From contig NZ_JBEPLU010000002.1 of the NCBI RefSeq assembly GCF_040545335.1, positions 124,001-188,000 of the forward strand: a stretch of 64,000 nt of DNA, in the 5' to 3' direction. Position 1 is the first letter of the stretch. Each line of letters opens with the position of its first letter. The position numbers and the translations under genes were made by a program. The notes beneath the pieces are model-generated. The model had not been told where the DNA came from, ran no database searches, and worked only from the letters and a program-made list of their open reading frames with translations. Positions 15,030 through 24,346 of this stretch are shown one piece after another. This stretch comes from Phenylobacterium koreense (GTDB lineage: Bacteria; Pseudomonadota; Alphaproteobacteria; Caulobacterales; Caulobacteraceae).

Positions 15030-16378
15030 CGGGTTTCGATCGTCGCCGAGGTCCTGAGGTCGCGCATGTAGCGCCGCGCGATCATGCTGAGTTGCTGGCC
15101 GAACAGGCGGTTCTCGATCTGCTCGGTGGTCAGGGCTTCGGCCCCGCCGGTCTTCTTGCCGCAGACGGCGAGCAGGTGCAGGCCGGCGTTGGTGCGGATC
15201 GGCTGCGAGATCTGCCCCGGCTGCATCGCTTCCACGGCCGTGCGGAAAGCCGGCGCCAGGTCCTTGATCTCGGTCTCGCCGAGGTCGCCGGCGACGACGC
15301 CGTTGACGTTGGCCGCCTTGGCCTCGATGTCGCCACAGCCGGTGATCTGCCCGCGAAGCGTCTCTAGCGTGGCGGTCGCCTGGGCGACCTGCCCGTCAGT
15401 GGCGTTCTGCGGCAGGCTGACGGCCGCCTGCTTCAGGCTGACGACAGAAGCCGTTGATCCCGAACGCTTATCGCGCAGGTAGACGATGTAGACGCCGTCG
15501 CGCACCGGGATGGGCTGGGAGAGCTGGCCCGGACGCATGTTCTCCAGAGCGGCGTCGACCTCCGGCGCCATTTCCCCGGGGGTGACCCAGCCGGCGTCGC
15601 CGCCGTTGGCCGCCGTGGCCGAGGCGGAGAACTGCCGCGCAACGGCCGGGAACGGCGCGCCCTGCTGCATCTGGGCGACCAGTTGCTGGGCGCCGTTCAT
15701 GGCGGTCTCCATGCCCCCGACGCGGCCGGCGTCCAGGAACACCTCGCTGATCTGGAACTGCGGCTTGGAGGCGGCGGCCTCCAGCCGCTGCTGCATGGCC
15801 TTCACCTGGTCGTCGCCGACCCGCAGGCGCGAACCATAGCGTCCGCGGATCCAGCGCTGCCAACTGACCTGGGCGCGGATCTGCTCCTTCAGCGTGCTGA
15901 CCGCGATGCCCTGGCCGGCGAGCGAGGCGATGAACTGCTCGGTCGACATGTTGTTGCCGCGGGCCATGTCGGCGATCTCTTCGTTGATCTCCTCGTCCGT
16001 GGCGACGATCTGGAACTTCTGCTCGCGTTCCTGGTGGCGCAGTTCCTGGAGCTGCAGGCGCTCGTCGACCAACGAGACTAGGGCCTCGCGCTGGAACTGC
16101 GCGATGTTCTGCTGCGTGGGCTGGATGCCGGAGGTGGCGATCAGCAGCCGCATCCGCATGGCCAGGTCGTAGGTCGAGATGATGTCGTCGTTGACGACCG
16201 CTGCGACCGACTCGCTGAGCCCGGGGGGCGGAGCGGTCTCCGTGGCGGGGGCCGGGGCAGGGGCGGCGGGCTGGGCGTCCTGGGCGGAGGCGCAGATCGG
16301 AACCGCCGCCGCGGCGAAGGCGGCGGCCAGGGCGACGCTCCGCGCCGCAAGGCCCGTGACTTTACGCGCGCGGTTCAT
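15026..16378 (-). CDS. surA: SurA-like periplasmic peptidyl-prolyl isomerase/chaperone
   Basis: This 450-residue protein starts at the ATG at 16378 (M-N-R-A-R-K-V), followed by a signal peptide to about residue 32 and a Pro/Ala-rich linker. A SurA N-domain follows (V-A-A-V-V-N-D-D-I-I-S-T-Y-D-L), then two parvulin PpiC-like regions: one around residues 215-305 (G-G-D-A-G-W-V-T-P-G-E-M) and a second, more degenerate one around 350-415 (G-D-L-G-E-T-E-I-K-D-L). SurA escorts outer-membrane proteins, including LptD, through the periplasm. Its position between lptD and pdxA matches that role. The second domain lacks several canonical parvulin residues, so chaperoning may matter more than isomerase activity. 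Confidence 0.9.
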   Translation of the reverse strand: MNRARKVTGLAARSVALAAAFAAAAVPICASAQDAQPAAPAPAPATETAPPPGLSESVAAVVNDDIISTYDLAMRMRLLIATSGIQPTQQNIAQFQREALVSLVDERLQLQELRHQEREQKFQIVATDEEINEEIADMARGNNMSTEQFIASLAGQGIAVSTLKEQIRAQVSWQRWIRGRYGSRLRVGDDQVKAMQQRLEAAASKPQFQISEVFLDAGRVGGMETAMNGAQQLVAQMQQGAPFPAVARQFSASATAANGGDAGWVTPGEMAPEVDAALENMRPGQLSQPIPVRDGVYIVYLRDKRSGSTASVVSLKQAAVSLPQNATDGQVAQATATLETLRGQITGCGDIEAKAANVNGVVAGDLGETEIKDLAPAFRTAVEAMQPGQISQPIRTNAGLHLLAVCGKKTGGAEALTTEQIENRLFGQQLSMIARRYMRDLRTSATIETR

Positions 16379-16436
16379 GGATGGGGTCTTCCTCAGCGTA
16401 GCCGTAGCGGCGGCGCGCCGTGAGCTGCCGCGGTTG

Positions 16437-18752
16437 TCAGTTGCCATATATCGGTTCGCCCAATGTGGCGAGGGTTAGGCGAATCGAGAACGATTCGGAG
16501 GGGCCGAGCCTGTTCAGCACCGTGTCCTCGCGGCGATAGACGAAGTCCACCCGCGTACAATCGTCGCGGTAGACCACGCCGATGTCTCGGATGACCCAGC
16601 CGCTCTGCACGAGATCGCGGTTTCCGTAGAGCGTCACGCCCCAGTTCTTGGTCAGGTAGATCTCGCCGCCCAGATCGAGGTTTTCGACCTTGCCGTTGTT
16701 GTCGATGGCGTTGGGGTTCGAGCGGTCGCGCAGGTAGCGGACATAGCCGTAGCCCCAGCGGGAGTTTGAGACGTTCACACCGGTTTCGGCCCGCGCCAGG
16801 CTCAGGTCGTCGCCGTCGAGGCGGGCGCGGCCGAAGAAGGAGAGGCCCGGCATGGGCTCGGCGGTCGTCGCCACGATCCAGTCTGACGAGCGATCCCGCA
16901 GGCCGCTGGAGGCCGTGAAGATGTCGTTGCGTTCGCTACGGAAGGAGCGACCGACCAGCAGGGTGGCGCGACGGCCATCGTCCCAGAGCACCGATCCGCG
17001 CAGGCCCACATTGGCGCGTAGGCCGTCCTCGTAGAGGTCATAGCCGGGAAGCTTGTTCGGCCGGAACAGGTTGGTCTCGTCGAACTCGAAGGTCAGCGAG
17101 TCCTCGTTGAGGTAGACCACGTCGCCGATCAGACTCCTGCCGAGTTCGATCTGCTTGACGTCCGGCGATACGGCGATCTGAACCAATGGTTCAATAACTG
17201 CCGTGAAGTTATTGTATCTACGGAACAACGGGTAGCTGATGTCTGCCCCGGCGACACCGAGGGCGCGGGTCATGGTGTCCGAGCGCGAGGCGTTCGAAAG
17301 GAAGCCGACCAGATTGTCGTCGATCGAGTAGGCGTCGAGGCGGGCCTGGATGAAGGGGGCGACGCGCAGGCCGTTGGCCGTCGTATAGGTCGTCCGCCAG
17401 TCGAGCTCGCCGGTCGCCCGGCGGCTGTCGAGGCCGTCGAGACGCAGCTCGGGCGCTTCGGGCGCCTGCTCGCGGGTGAGAACCACGGCGCTGCCCCGGA
17501 CCCGCAGGCGGCCGCCGGCGACCTCCTGGATAGGCTCCCAGCGGCTCTCGATCAGCGGGCCGACGATGGGGAAGGTGCGGTCGTTGTCTTCCGGGCGCAG
17601 GCCCTGGATCGAGAAGGCCGCTGCGGAGAAGTAGGAGTTCTGGGCTTCCCGGGTGGCGTAGATCTGGCTGATCAGGCGGCGATCGTCGGCCACGTAGGGA
17701 CCGCGCTGCTCGTAGACGCCGCCCAGATCGTACTTGTCGAACAACAGGTCGTCGGAGGTGCGCTCGGCGGTGAAGCCCCAACGCCACTTCTCATTGATGG
17801 CGAAGGCGCCGGCGGCCAGGATGTAGCTGCGGTTGGTCGCCTCGCCGAAGCGGTTGCCGCTGCCGTCGAAGTCCTTGTCGTAGGTGTAGCCGAACCGCGC
17901 ATCCAGGGCGCCGGAATAGAAGCGCTTACGGAAATGGCCGTTGAGGAACGGATTAACTTCCGTGTTGATCTGCGGGCTTATGGTCAAGTCCGCAGATGGC
18001 GAGATGACCCACAGATAGGGTTGTTCGTAGGACGCCCCGCGGCGGTCCGACAGCGAGACTTCAGGGGTCAGCAGGCCGGACTTGCGCTCGGCCTGCGGGT
18101 CGGGGTGCCAGAAGATCGGCGAGTAGAACAGCGGCACGCCCAGGATCTTCACCACCGCATTGCGGTAGTAGACGAGCTGGCGCTCCTTATCCTGCACGAC
18201 CTTATCGGCCTTGATGGACCAGGTGGGCGCCTTGGGCGTCCCGTCGGGCGCGCAGATCTCACAAGGCGTGTAGATCGCGCGATTGAGTTCGTTGACCGTC
18301 GCCGAGCGGTGAACGGCGCTGGCGGCCGCCAGCTTGGCGTTGGCCCCCAGGCGGGCGGCGAAGCCCGTGGCGACCCCGGCGGTCATCTGGTCGTCGAGCA
18401 CCACTTCGTCGGCGTACTGGACCGTGCCATCCGAGTTGATGATGACGGTGTGGCCCCTGGCTCTCATCTGGGCCTTGGGCTCGTCATAGACCAGTTCGTC
18501 GGCGCGCAGGGTCCGGCCCTGGTAGCGCACCTCGACCGAGCCGCGCGCGGTCGTGACCTTGGTCTTGTCATTACGGATGACGAGGTCGGCTTCCATATAA
18601 AGCTGGTCGGGCGTCATGCCGTCCGGAGATGGAGCCGCCGCCGCAGGAGGCGTGGCCTCCTGCGCGTGAGCGGCCGCGCCGCAGAGCACCATGAGCGCGA
18701 CACCTGCGAGCAGGCCGCGCTTGGCTGAGGCTGAACGCCTGCCGAGACTCAT
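16437..18752 (-). CDS. lptD: LPS-assembly outer-membrane protein LptD
   Basis: This 771-residue protein has a signal peptide (to A-H-A, residue 30), an OstA/LptA-like N-domain (about 50-150: Y-M-E-A-D-L-V-I, R-G-S-V-E-V-R-Y, A-D-E-L-V-Y), and a C-terminal beta-barrel. The barrel starts with P-L-F-Y-S-P-I-F-W-H-P-D and is rich in alternating hydrophobic strands. LptD, with lipoprotein LptE, inserts LPS into the outer leaflet of the outer membrane. A Cys pair (C-E-I-C, around residue 165) could form a disulfide. It lies 54 bases downstream of lptG in the same operon as its likely chaperone surA. Confidence 0.95.
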   Translation of the reverse strand: MSLGRRSASAKRGLLAGVALMVLCGAAAHAQEATPPAAAAPSPDGMTPDQLYMEADLVIRNDKTKVTTARGSVEVRYQGRTLRADELVYDEPKAQMRARGHTVIINSDGTVQYADEVVLDDQMTAGVATGFAARLGANAKLAAASAVHRSATVNELNRAIYTPCEICAPDGTPKAPTWSIKADKVVQDKERQLVYYRNAVVKILGVPLFYSPIFWHPDPQAERKSGLLTPEVSLSDRRGASYEQPYLWVISPSADLTISPQINTEVNPFLNGHFRKRFYSGALDARFGYTYDKDFDGSGNRFGEATNRSYILAAGAFAINEKWRWGFTAERTSDDLLFDKYDLGGVYEQRGPYVADDRRLISQIYATREAQNSYFSAAAFSIQGLRPEDNDRTFPIVGPLIESRWEPIQEVAGGRLRVRGSAVVLTREQAPEAPELRLDGLDSRRATGELDWRTTYTTANGLRVAPFIQARLDAYSIDDNLVGFLSNASRSDTMTRALGVAGADISYPLFRRYNNFTAVIEPLVQIAVSPDVKQIELGRSLIGDVVYLNEDSLTFEFDETNLFRPNKLPGYDLYEDGLRANVGLRGSVLWDDGRRATLLVGRSFRSERNDIFTASSGLRDRSSDWIVATTAEPMPGLSFFGRARLDGDDLSLARAETGVNVSNSRWGYGYVRYLRDRSNPNAIDNNGKVENLDLGGEIYLTKNWGVTLYGNRDLVQSGWVIRDIGVVYRDDCTRVDFVYRREDTVLNRLGPSESFSIRLTLATLGEPIYGN

Positions 18753-18806
18753 GAACTCCCCTCGTCGCGGTTCAAGCCGGGATGCATAGCCGGACAGCCC
18801 GGCGAT

Positions 18807-19910
18807 TCAACCGTCTTCGGTGTAGCAGAGCAGCGCAAGCCCGGACAGCAGGGCCACGACTGGCGGCGCCCAGGCCGCTGCGAAGAGCGGGATGATGTCC
18901 GCATCGGCCAGAGCTCCCGAAAACTCGTTGAAGAAGAAGACGACGAAACCAAGGCCGACGCCGGCTCCGGCAAGCCCGGCAAGGCCCCCAAGCCGCGCCA
19001 GGCGCAAGGAAAAGGCTGCCGACAGGATCAGCATGGCGGCGAACAGTACGGGCGTAGCCAGCAGTTGCTGGAACCGCAGGCGATAGCCGTTGGCGGAAAA
19101 ACCGGCCTGCTCGGTCAACCGGATGGCCGCCGGCAAACGCCAGAACGCGATCGATTCCGGGGCGGCGAACCGCTCCATCGCCGATTCGGCGTCCAGGCTC
19201 GAGCGGATCGAGAGCGAATCCGAGCGCACGGAGCTTTCGCCTGCGGAGGCTTCCTTTACGTCGGTGAGCTTCCAATAGCCGGGATAGAGTTGGGCCTCGG
19301 CGGCCTCCAGCCGGCGTTTGAATTCGGGCCGGCCCTGTTGGTTCTTCTGATAGACGAACAGCGAGACGCCCTTCAGCCGGACCCGGCCCTCAGCGGTGTC
19401 CCGCTGGCGCGCATGGATGACCATCTGGGTCCGGTCGTCGCCCTGCCGCAGCCAGACCTCCTTGGGCGCGTCGGTGAGGTAGTTCTCCATCAGATTGGCG
19501 CGGTCCGACTCGTACCGGGCGCTGGCCGCAGCCGCGAGCGGGTTGAAGACCAGCACGACCAGCGCGCCGATGACGGCTGCGACCATCGCTGAGGGCAGGA
19601 TGAAGCGCCAGGCGGAGATGCCCGCGGCACGCATGGCCACCAGCTCGGATCGACGGTTGAGGCCGACATAGGCCGCCATCCCGCCGAACAGGAAGACGAA
19701 GGGCAGCAGCAGCAGCACGATCGACGGCGTCTGCAGCAGGGTGAGGGCGAAGAGCTGGGCGACACCGACGTCCGCCCGCACCGCGACCTCGCGCGAGAGG
19801 TTGACGAAGGAGACCAGGATGATCACCGCGGCGATTACCGCCAGGGCCGAGCCGACGCTGGTCAGCATGCGGCTCATGACATAGCGCTCAAGCTTGCCGA
19901 GGCCGATCAT
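18807..19910 (-). CDS. lptG: LPS export ABC transporter permease LptG
   Basis: This 367-residue YjgP/YjgQ-family permease has six expected transmembrane helices, three at each end, around a periplasmic beta-jellyroll domain (about residues 130-275). The start M-I-G-L-G-K-L-E-R-Y and the helix-1 to helix-3 features (S-I-V-L-L-L-L-P-F-V-F-L-F-G-G, L-N-R-R-S-E-L-V-A-M-R-A-A-G) are typical. With LptF and the ATPase LptB it lifts LPS out of the inner membrane. Its ATG overlaps the lptF stop by 4 bases. No lptB is present in the window. Confidence 0.93.
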   Translation of the reverse strand: MIGLGKLERYVMSRMLTSVGSALAVIAAVIILVSFVNLSREVAVRADVGVAQLFALTLLQTPSIVLLLLPFVFLFGGMAAYVGLNRRSELVAMRAAGISAWRFILPSAMVAAVIGALVVLVFNPLAAAASARYESDRANLMENYLTDAPKEVWLRQGDDRTQMVIHARQRDTAEGRVRLKGVSLFVYQKNQQGRPEFKRRLEAAEAQLYPGYWKLTDVKEASAGESSVRSDSLSIRSSLDAESAMERFAAPESIAFWRLPAAIRLTEQAGFSANGYRLRFQQLLATPVLFAAMLILSAAFSLRLARLGGLAGLAGAGVGLGFVVFFFNEFSGALADADIIPLFAAAWAPPVVALLSGLALLCYTEDG

Positions 19911-21052
19911 GCGACGGCTTCCCGGCGGCGACTGATGCGGTGAGGTTTCAGGCGCATGTCTATGAAACGCGAAACCTTTTCCCGGAATATCCCGCGCAGG
20001 GCCAGATAGGTGGCCAAGATCGGAACCAGATACTGGAAGACGTTGATCCAGGCTGCTTCCTCCGAAGCCGCCTGCACCACGAAGCCGATGATGCGGACGC
20101 CGACGGCCACCGCCGAGACGACGGCGATGCGGCGGCCGTAGCCCATCCGGCTGAATCCGCCGCCGATGATCGCCGACAGCGCCAGGGCCATCAGGGCGAT
20201 GTTGTAGAGCGGGCTGGCGATCCTGTTATGTCCCTCGGCCAGCAGCTTGAGCCGGTTCTGCTTTTCCCAGTCCTGGGTGAGGTCGGGGAACAGGAGTTCG
20301 CGCAGGTAGCGGTCCGACGGCTTGTAATGAATCAGCTCGTCGCTGCGCATGAACGGCGTCAGGTCGTAGGGGTAGTCGTCGAAGGTGAGGTAGTTCAGCA
20401 CGTCCTCGTCGCTGAACTCCTGCATGGATCCGCGGTGCATGGCCAGCACCGGGCGGCCATTGCGCTTCTCCAGCCGGCCCTCGTCGGCGGTGTAGGTGGT
20501 GGCCGAGCCGCCTTCCTTCTCCTGGTGGATGAAGAGGTTGCGGATCAGGCCGGTGGCGTCCACCGACTGGGCGTAGACGGTCAGGCCCGGCGCGGGGCTG
20601 GTGAATTCGCCTTCCCGGATCAGGGTGGAAGCAAGGTCCGTGCGGACCTCGAACAGGGTCTGGCGCATCTCGCGGGCGGCGAGCGGCTGGATCCAGAGGT
20701 TCACCACCAGCGCCAGGACCGCGATGATCGAGGCGAGCCGCAGAGCCGGGGCGATGACGCGCCAGCGGCTCATCCCGCCGGCGAAGCAGACGACGATCTC
20801 CTGCTCGGTATGAAGCCGGTTGAGGGAGACCAGCGCCGCGACGAAGATGGCGATCGGCATCACCATGTTCAGCAACTGCGGCATGGCCAGCAGCGTGACC
20901 TTGGCGAAGATCAGCGCGCTCTGGCGTTGGCTGACGATGATGTCGAGGGCTGAAAGACTCTGCGAGAGCAGCGCCACGGCCGTGAGCGCGGCCGTGGCGA
21001 GCACGGTCGGTCCCAGGAGCTGGCGTAGCAGGTAGCGGTCAATCAGCGGCAT
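19907..21052 (-). CDS. lptF: LPS export ABC transporter permease LptF
   Basis: This 381-residue protein is the partner permease of LptG, with the same layout of three helices, a periplasmic jellyroll and three helices. It opens M-P-L-I-D-R-Y-L-L-R-Q-L. The coupling region reads H-T-E-Q-E-I-V-V-C-F-A-G-G-M-S, and the C-terminal half has I-A-S-P-L-Y-N-I-A-L-M-A-L-A-L-S-A. It heads the minus-strand operon lptF-lptG-lptD-surA-pdxA. The 144-base region shared with the divergent pepA must hold its promoter, but I cannot pick a clear -35/-10 pair. Confidence 0.93.
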   Translation of the reverse strand: MPLIDRYLLRQLLGPTVLATAALTAVALLSQSLSALDIIVSQRQSALIFAKVTLLAMPQLLNMVMPIAIFVAALVSLNRLHTEQEIVVCFAGGMSRWRVIAPALRLASIIAVLALVVNLWIQPLAAREMRQTLFEVRTDLASTLIREGEFTSPAPGLTVYAQSVDATGLIRNLFIHQEKEGGSATTYTADEGRLEKRNGRPVLAMHRGSMQEFSDEDVLNYLTFDDYPYDLTPFMRSDELIHYKPSDRYLRELLFPDLTQDWEKQNRLKLLAEGHNRIASPLYNIALMALALSAIIGGGFSRMGYGRRIAVVSAVAVGVRIIGFVVQAASEEAAWINVFQYLVPILATYLALRGIFREKVSRFIDMRLKPHRISRRREAVA

Positions 21053-21196
21053 TGGGAAAAATCTGATTCCGACCGGGGATTTTACGCGCCCGGAACGTGA
21101 ACCTGCTCTAAATCATGCGTCGTCGCGTCGTACAACAGTCGCAGAAGCGGCCTGGGCGTCGGACGCGGTCCATTTTACCTCTGGAGTTCGAGACTG

Positions 21197-22672
21197 ATGG
21201 AGATCGAGTTCGTCGCGGCGGGCGCTGCGCTTGGCGAGAAGAGCGCGTTGGCCCTGGTGGTGTTCGAAGGTGCGGTGCTCGGCGGCGCTGCGGCGGACGC
21301 AGACGCCAAGGCTGGCGGGGCGCTCGCTCGTGCGGCAAGCGCGCAGCGGTTCACCGGCGCCAAGGGCCAGGTCCTGGACGTGCTGGGCGCGGCCGGTGAT
21401 GCGGCGCGCATCCTGCTGGTCGGGGCGGGCAAGACTGACGCGTTCGACGACATCGCTGCCGAACACGCCGCGGCCTCGGCCTATGCGGCGGTCAAGAACT
21501 CGGGCCTCACGACGCTGCGTGTGGTGCTTCCCGCCGGTGGGTCGGCTCCGCGCGCGGCGCTGGGCGTGCGGCTCGCCTCCTATCGCTTCGATCGCTACCG
21601 GACCAAGGAGCCGGCGGAGAAGAAGCCCTCGATCGTGAAGACCCAGGTGGTGGCGGACAACGCCGACGCCGCCCTGGCCGGCTTTGCGCCTCTGGCCGCC
21701 CTGGCCGACGCCATCGCCTTCACCCGCGATCTGGTCTCTGAGCCGCCGAACGTCCTCTATCCCGCCGAATTCGCGACGCGGGTGAAGGCCCTGGAGAAGC
21801 TCGGCCTGGAAGTCGAGATCCTGGGCGAGGCCGAGATGGCCAAGCTGGGCATGGGTTCGCTGCTGGGCGTGGGGCAGGGCAGCAGCCGCGAAAGCCAGCT
21901 TGCGGTCATCAAGTGGTACGGCGCCGACGACAAGAACGCCCAGCCCGTCGCCTTCGTCGGCAAGGGCGTCTGCTTCGACACCGGCGGCATCTCCATCAAG
22001 CCGGCTGACGGCATGGAAGACATGAAGTGGGACATGGGCGGGGCCGGCGCAGTGGCCGGCGTCATGCACGTCCTGGCCGGCCGCAAGGCCAAGGTGAACG
22101 CGATCGGCATCCTGGGCCTGGTCGAGAACATGCCCGACGGAAACGCCCAGCGACCGGGCGACGTTGTCACCTCGATGTCGGGCCAGACGATCGAGATCAT
22201 CAACACTGACGCCGAGGGCCGCCTCGTCCTGGCCGACGCCATCTGGTACTGCCAGGACCGCTTCAAGCCGAAGTTCATGGTCGACCTGGCCACCCTGACG
22301 GGGGCGATTATCATCAGCCTCGGCAACGACTATGCCGGCCTGTTCTCCAACAACGAGGAGCTGTCGGGGAACCTGCTCGCTGCGTCGGGCGCCGAGGGCG
22401 AACCGCTGTGGCGCATGCCGCTGCCGGCTCAGTACGACAAGAACATCGACTCGATGATCGCCGACATGAAGAACACCGGCGGCCGTCCGGCTGGTTCGAT
22501 CACGGCGGCGCTGTTCATCCAGCGCTTCGTGAACAACGTGCCCTGGGCGCACCTCGACATCGCCTCGACCGCCTGGAAGAAGCCGTCGTCGGTTCCGACC
22601 CTGCCGGAAGGCGCGACGGGCTACGGCGTGCGCCTGCTGAACCGCATGGTTCAGGATAAGTACGAGGGCTAA
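21197..22672 (+). CDS. pepA: Leucyl aminopeptidase PepA (M17)
   Basis: This 491-residue cytosolic aminopeptidase has an N-terminal macro-like domain (about 1-165) and a C-terminal M17 catalytic domain. Metal ligands and active-site residues are visible in V-G-K-G-V-C-F-D-T-G-G, D-M-K-W-D-M-G-G-A-G and the family signature N-T-D-A-E-G-R-L. It trims N-terminal residues from peptides and acts as a DNA-binding accessory protein in some bacteria. It is divergent from lptF and is followed at once by a strong terminator, so it is probably monocistronic. A TCTAAATC element at 21107-21114 resembles a -10 (7 of 8 of GCTANAWC), without a good -35. Confidence 0.94.
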   Translation: MEIEFVAAGAALGEKSALALVVFEGAVLGGAAADADAKAGGALARAASAQRFTGAKGQVLDVLGAAGDAARILLVGAGKTDAFDDIAAEHAAASAYAAVKNSGLTTLRVVLPAGGSAPRAALGVRLASYRFDRYRTKEPAEKKPSIVKTQVVADNADAALAGFAPLAALADAIAFTRDLVSEPPNVLYPAEFATRVKALEKLGLEVEILGEAEMAKLGMGSLLGVGQGSSRESQLAVIKWYGADDKNAQPVAFVGKGVCFDTGGISIKPADGMEDMKWDMGGAGAVAGVMHVLAGRKAKVNAIGILGLVENMPDGNAQRPGDVVTSMSGQTIEIINTDAEGRLVLADAIWYCQDRFKPKFMVDLATLTGAIIISLGNDYAGLFSNNEELSGNLLAASGAEGEPLWRMPLPAQYDKNIDSMIADMKNTGGRPAGSITAALFIQRFVNNVPWAHLDIASTAWKKPSSVPTLPEGATGYGVRLLNRMVQDKYEG

Positions 22673-22677
22673 AGGGC

Positions 22678-22701
22678 AGGGGCGCCTTCGGGCGCCCCTT
22701 C
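22678..22701 (+). terminator. Terminator after pepA
   Basis: AGGGGCGCC (22678-22686) pairs perfectly with GGCGCCCCT (22691-22699) around a TTCG tetraloop, 6 bases after the pepA stop. The T-run is short (TT then CAAAT), but the 9-bp GC stem with a stable tetraloop is a convincing intrinsic terminator. Confidence 0.75.
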
Positions 22702-22757
22702 AAATGTGGCTGTGTTCGTTGTGGCGCTCGCGCCCTGGGCGCCCTTAGAACGTCGCC

Positions 22758-23462
22758 ATGCGATTCATCCTGCTTCACAGCCCGCTGACCGGGCCGGCGG
22801 CCTGGGCGCCATTGGCCGCGGCCCTGGCGGCGCGTGGGATCGAGTCGACGCGGCCGGTCATTCCGCCGATCGTGGCGCTTGCTCAGCCGTTCTACGAGAG
22901 CGCGGCGCGGGCGGTGGCGGCCCAGGTGCTGAGCCAGGAGGGTCCCTTCGTGCTGGCCGTCCATTCGGCGGCGGGCGGCCTCGCCCCTGCGGTCGTGGCG
23001 GCGGTCGGAAAGCCGGTCCGGGGCGTGCTCTATGTGGACGCTGTCCCGCCATATCCCGGCCGTTGCTGGTTCGAGACCGCTGGCGACGGCCTGGTCGCGA
23101 CCCTGAAATCCAAGGCCGAGAACGGCCAGATTCCGGCCTGGGACAAGTGGTTCCCTCCCGGAGCCCTGGAAAGCCTGTTGCCGGAAGGCGAGCTGCGGAG
23201 CCGATTCATCGGCGAACTGGCCCCCACGCCGCTCGGCTGGTTCGAGGAGAAGGCGCCGGAGATCGACCTGCCGTCGGACGTCGGCTGGGGCTTCCTGCGG
23301 CTCTCCAAGGCCTATGAGCGCGAGGCCGGTGAGGCGCGGCGTCTCGGCTGGCCGACCTTGCGCCGGGATCTGCACCACCTCTCCATGGCCGCCCATCCGC
23401 AGGAAGTCGCGAGCGCCATGCTGGCCCTGACGCGGCTTTTGGGGCTTAAGGTGGGGGCGTGA
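22758..23462 (+). CDS. Alpha/beta hydrolase family protein
   Basis: This 234-residue protein opens with M-R-F-I-L-L-H-S-P-L-T-G-P, the first strand and oxyanion loop of the fold. The nucleophile elbow is V-H-S-A-A-G-G near residue 68. The likely acid is in Y-V-D-A-V, and the likely catalytic histidine is in the C-terminal D-L-H-H-L-S-M-A-A-H stretch, a common pattern in this group. There is no signal peptide, so it acts in the cytoplasm; the substrate is unknown. Its stop overlaps the holC start (GTGA). That coupling gives no clear functional hint. Confidence 0.75.
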   Translation: MRFILLHSPLTGPAAWAPLAAALAARGIESTRPVIPPIVALAQPFYESAARAVAAQVLSQEGPFVLAVHSAAGGLAPAVVAAVGKPVRGVLYVDAVPPYPGRCWFETAGDGLVATLKSKAENGQIPAWDKWFPPGALESLLPEGELRSRFIGELAPTPLGWFEEKAPEIDLPSDVGWGFLRLSKAYEREAGEARRLGWPTLRRDLHHLSMAAHPQEVASAMLALTRLLGLKVGA

Positions 23463-23917
23463 GCGACACGCCCTGCGAAGTCTGGTTCTACCACCTGGAA
23501 CGGTCCAGCCTCGACCAGGTGCTGCCCGAGCTGCTGGAGCGGACCCTGGCGCGCGGTTGGAAGGCCATCGTACGCACGCGCTTGCCGGAACGGATTGAAC
23601 ATCTCGACGGCTGGCTCTGGTCGTATCGTGAAGACAGCTTCCTGCCGCACGCGCCGGCCGATGAACCTCAGGCCCCACGCCAGCCGGTGCTGCTGACCAC
23701 CGGATTCGACAATCCCAACGGCGCCGAAGCCCTGTTCCTCGTGGACGGGGCCGATCCGGGAGCGCTTGCCGGATACGCCCGTTGCATGGTGGTGTTCGAC
23801 GGCAGGGACGAGGCTCAGCTCGCCGTGGCGCGCAGTCACTGGAAGGCGGTCAGGGCCAAGGGACATCCAGCCTCGTACTGGAGGCAGCAGGACAGGGGTT
23901 GGGAGAAACAGGCATGA
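23459..23917 (+). CDS. holC: DNA polymerase III chi subunit
   Basis: This 152-residue protein starts with GTG at 23459. It matches HolC: V-W-F-Y-H-L early, then L-P-E-L-L-E-R-T-L-A-R-G-W-K-A, L-D-G-W-L-W-S-Y-R-E-D-S-F-L-P-H, and V-L-L-T-T-G-F-D-N-P-N-G-A. Chi links the clamp loader to single-stranded DNA-binding protein at the replication fork, usually through psi; alphaproteobacteria often lack a recognisable psi. It is coupled by 4-base overlaps to genes on both sides. Confidence 0.92.
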   Translation: MSDTPCEVWFYHLERSSLDQVLPELLERTLARGWKAIVRTRLPERIEHLDGWLWSYREDSFLPHAPADEPQAPRQPVLLTTGFDNPNGAEALFLVDGADPGALAGYARCMVVFDGRDEAQLAVARSHWKAVRAKGHPASYWRQQDRGWEKQA

Positions 23918-24231
23918 AGACCACGATCCTATTCGGCGCTGCGATGATCCTGCTGGCCGCCTGCGCCGGCGAGCCGTCCGCCCCGGCGCCCACGGTTCCG
24001 TCCGCGTCAGCTCCGGCCCCTGGTCCGGCTCCCGAGCCGGACCAGTGCGGCGCGGCCGAGGCGCAGAGGTTCGTCGGCCGTCCCCGGAGCGAAATCCCCG
24101 CGCCGGTGGACCCCCGCCTGCAGCGGATCCTCTGTTCGACCTGCGCGGCGACGATGGACTACAACCCGCGTCGCCTGAACTTCGTGTTCGACGAAAAGAC
24201 CGGCGTCGTTCAGCAGGCCAAGTGCGGCTGA
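23914..24231 (+). CDS. I78 family peptidase inhibitor lipoprotein
   Basis: This 105-residue protein has a lipoprotein signal peptide: M-K-T-T-I-L, hydrophobic core, lipobox L-A-A-C with Cys17 as lipidation site. A Pro/Ala linker follows, and then the I78 inhibitor domain: R-F-V-G-R-P near residue 52 and the C-terminal M-D-Y-N-P-R-R-L-N-F-V-F-D, ending with a cysteine. I78 proteins inhibit serine proteases such as elastase and probably protect the envelope. Its start overlaps the holC stop by 4 bases, so translation is coupled. Two cysteines in C-S-T-C could form a disulfide. Confidence 0.85.
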   Translation: MKTTILFGAAMILLAACAGEPSAPAPTVPSASAPAPGPAPEPDQCGAAEAQRFVGRPRSEIPAPVDPRLQRILCSTCAATMDYNPRRLNFVFDEKTGVVQQAKCG

Positions 24232-24238
24232 CGCCGCC

Positions 24239-24343
24239 TTACTTGTCCTTCTTTCCGAACAGCCGCCGGAACGCGACGATGGCTGCTGGCGCCACCAGGA
24301 TCGCCGCCAGCAGCAGATAGACGATGCGCGCCTCGTCGGGCAT
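24239..24343 (-). CDS. Small single-span membrane protein, 34 residues
   Basis: A 34-codon frame runs from the ATG at 24343 to TAA at 24239. It encodes a short acidic N-terminus (M-P-D-E-A-R), one hydrophobic helix of about 18-20 residues (I-V-Y-L-L-L-A-A-I-L-V-A-P-A-A-I-V-A), and a strongly basic tail (F-R-R-L-F-G-K-K-D-K). The charge pattern predicts a cytoplasmic C-terminus. GAGGAG lies upstream at proper distance, and only 3 bases separate the ATG from the stop of the ion-channel gene, so translation is probably coupled. I do not know a family. The topology, ribosome-binding site and tight linkage argue that it is real, possibly a channel-associated small subunit. Confidence 0.6.
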   Translation of the reverse strand: MPDEARIVYLLLAAILVAPAAIVAFRRLFGKKDK

Positions 24344-24346
24344 GGC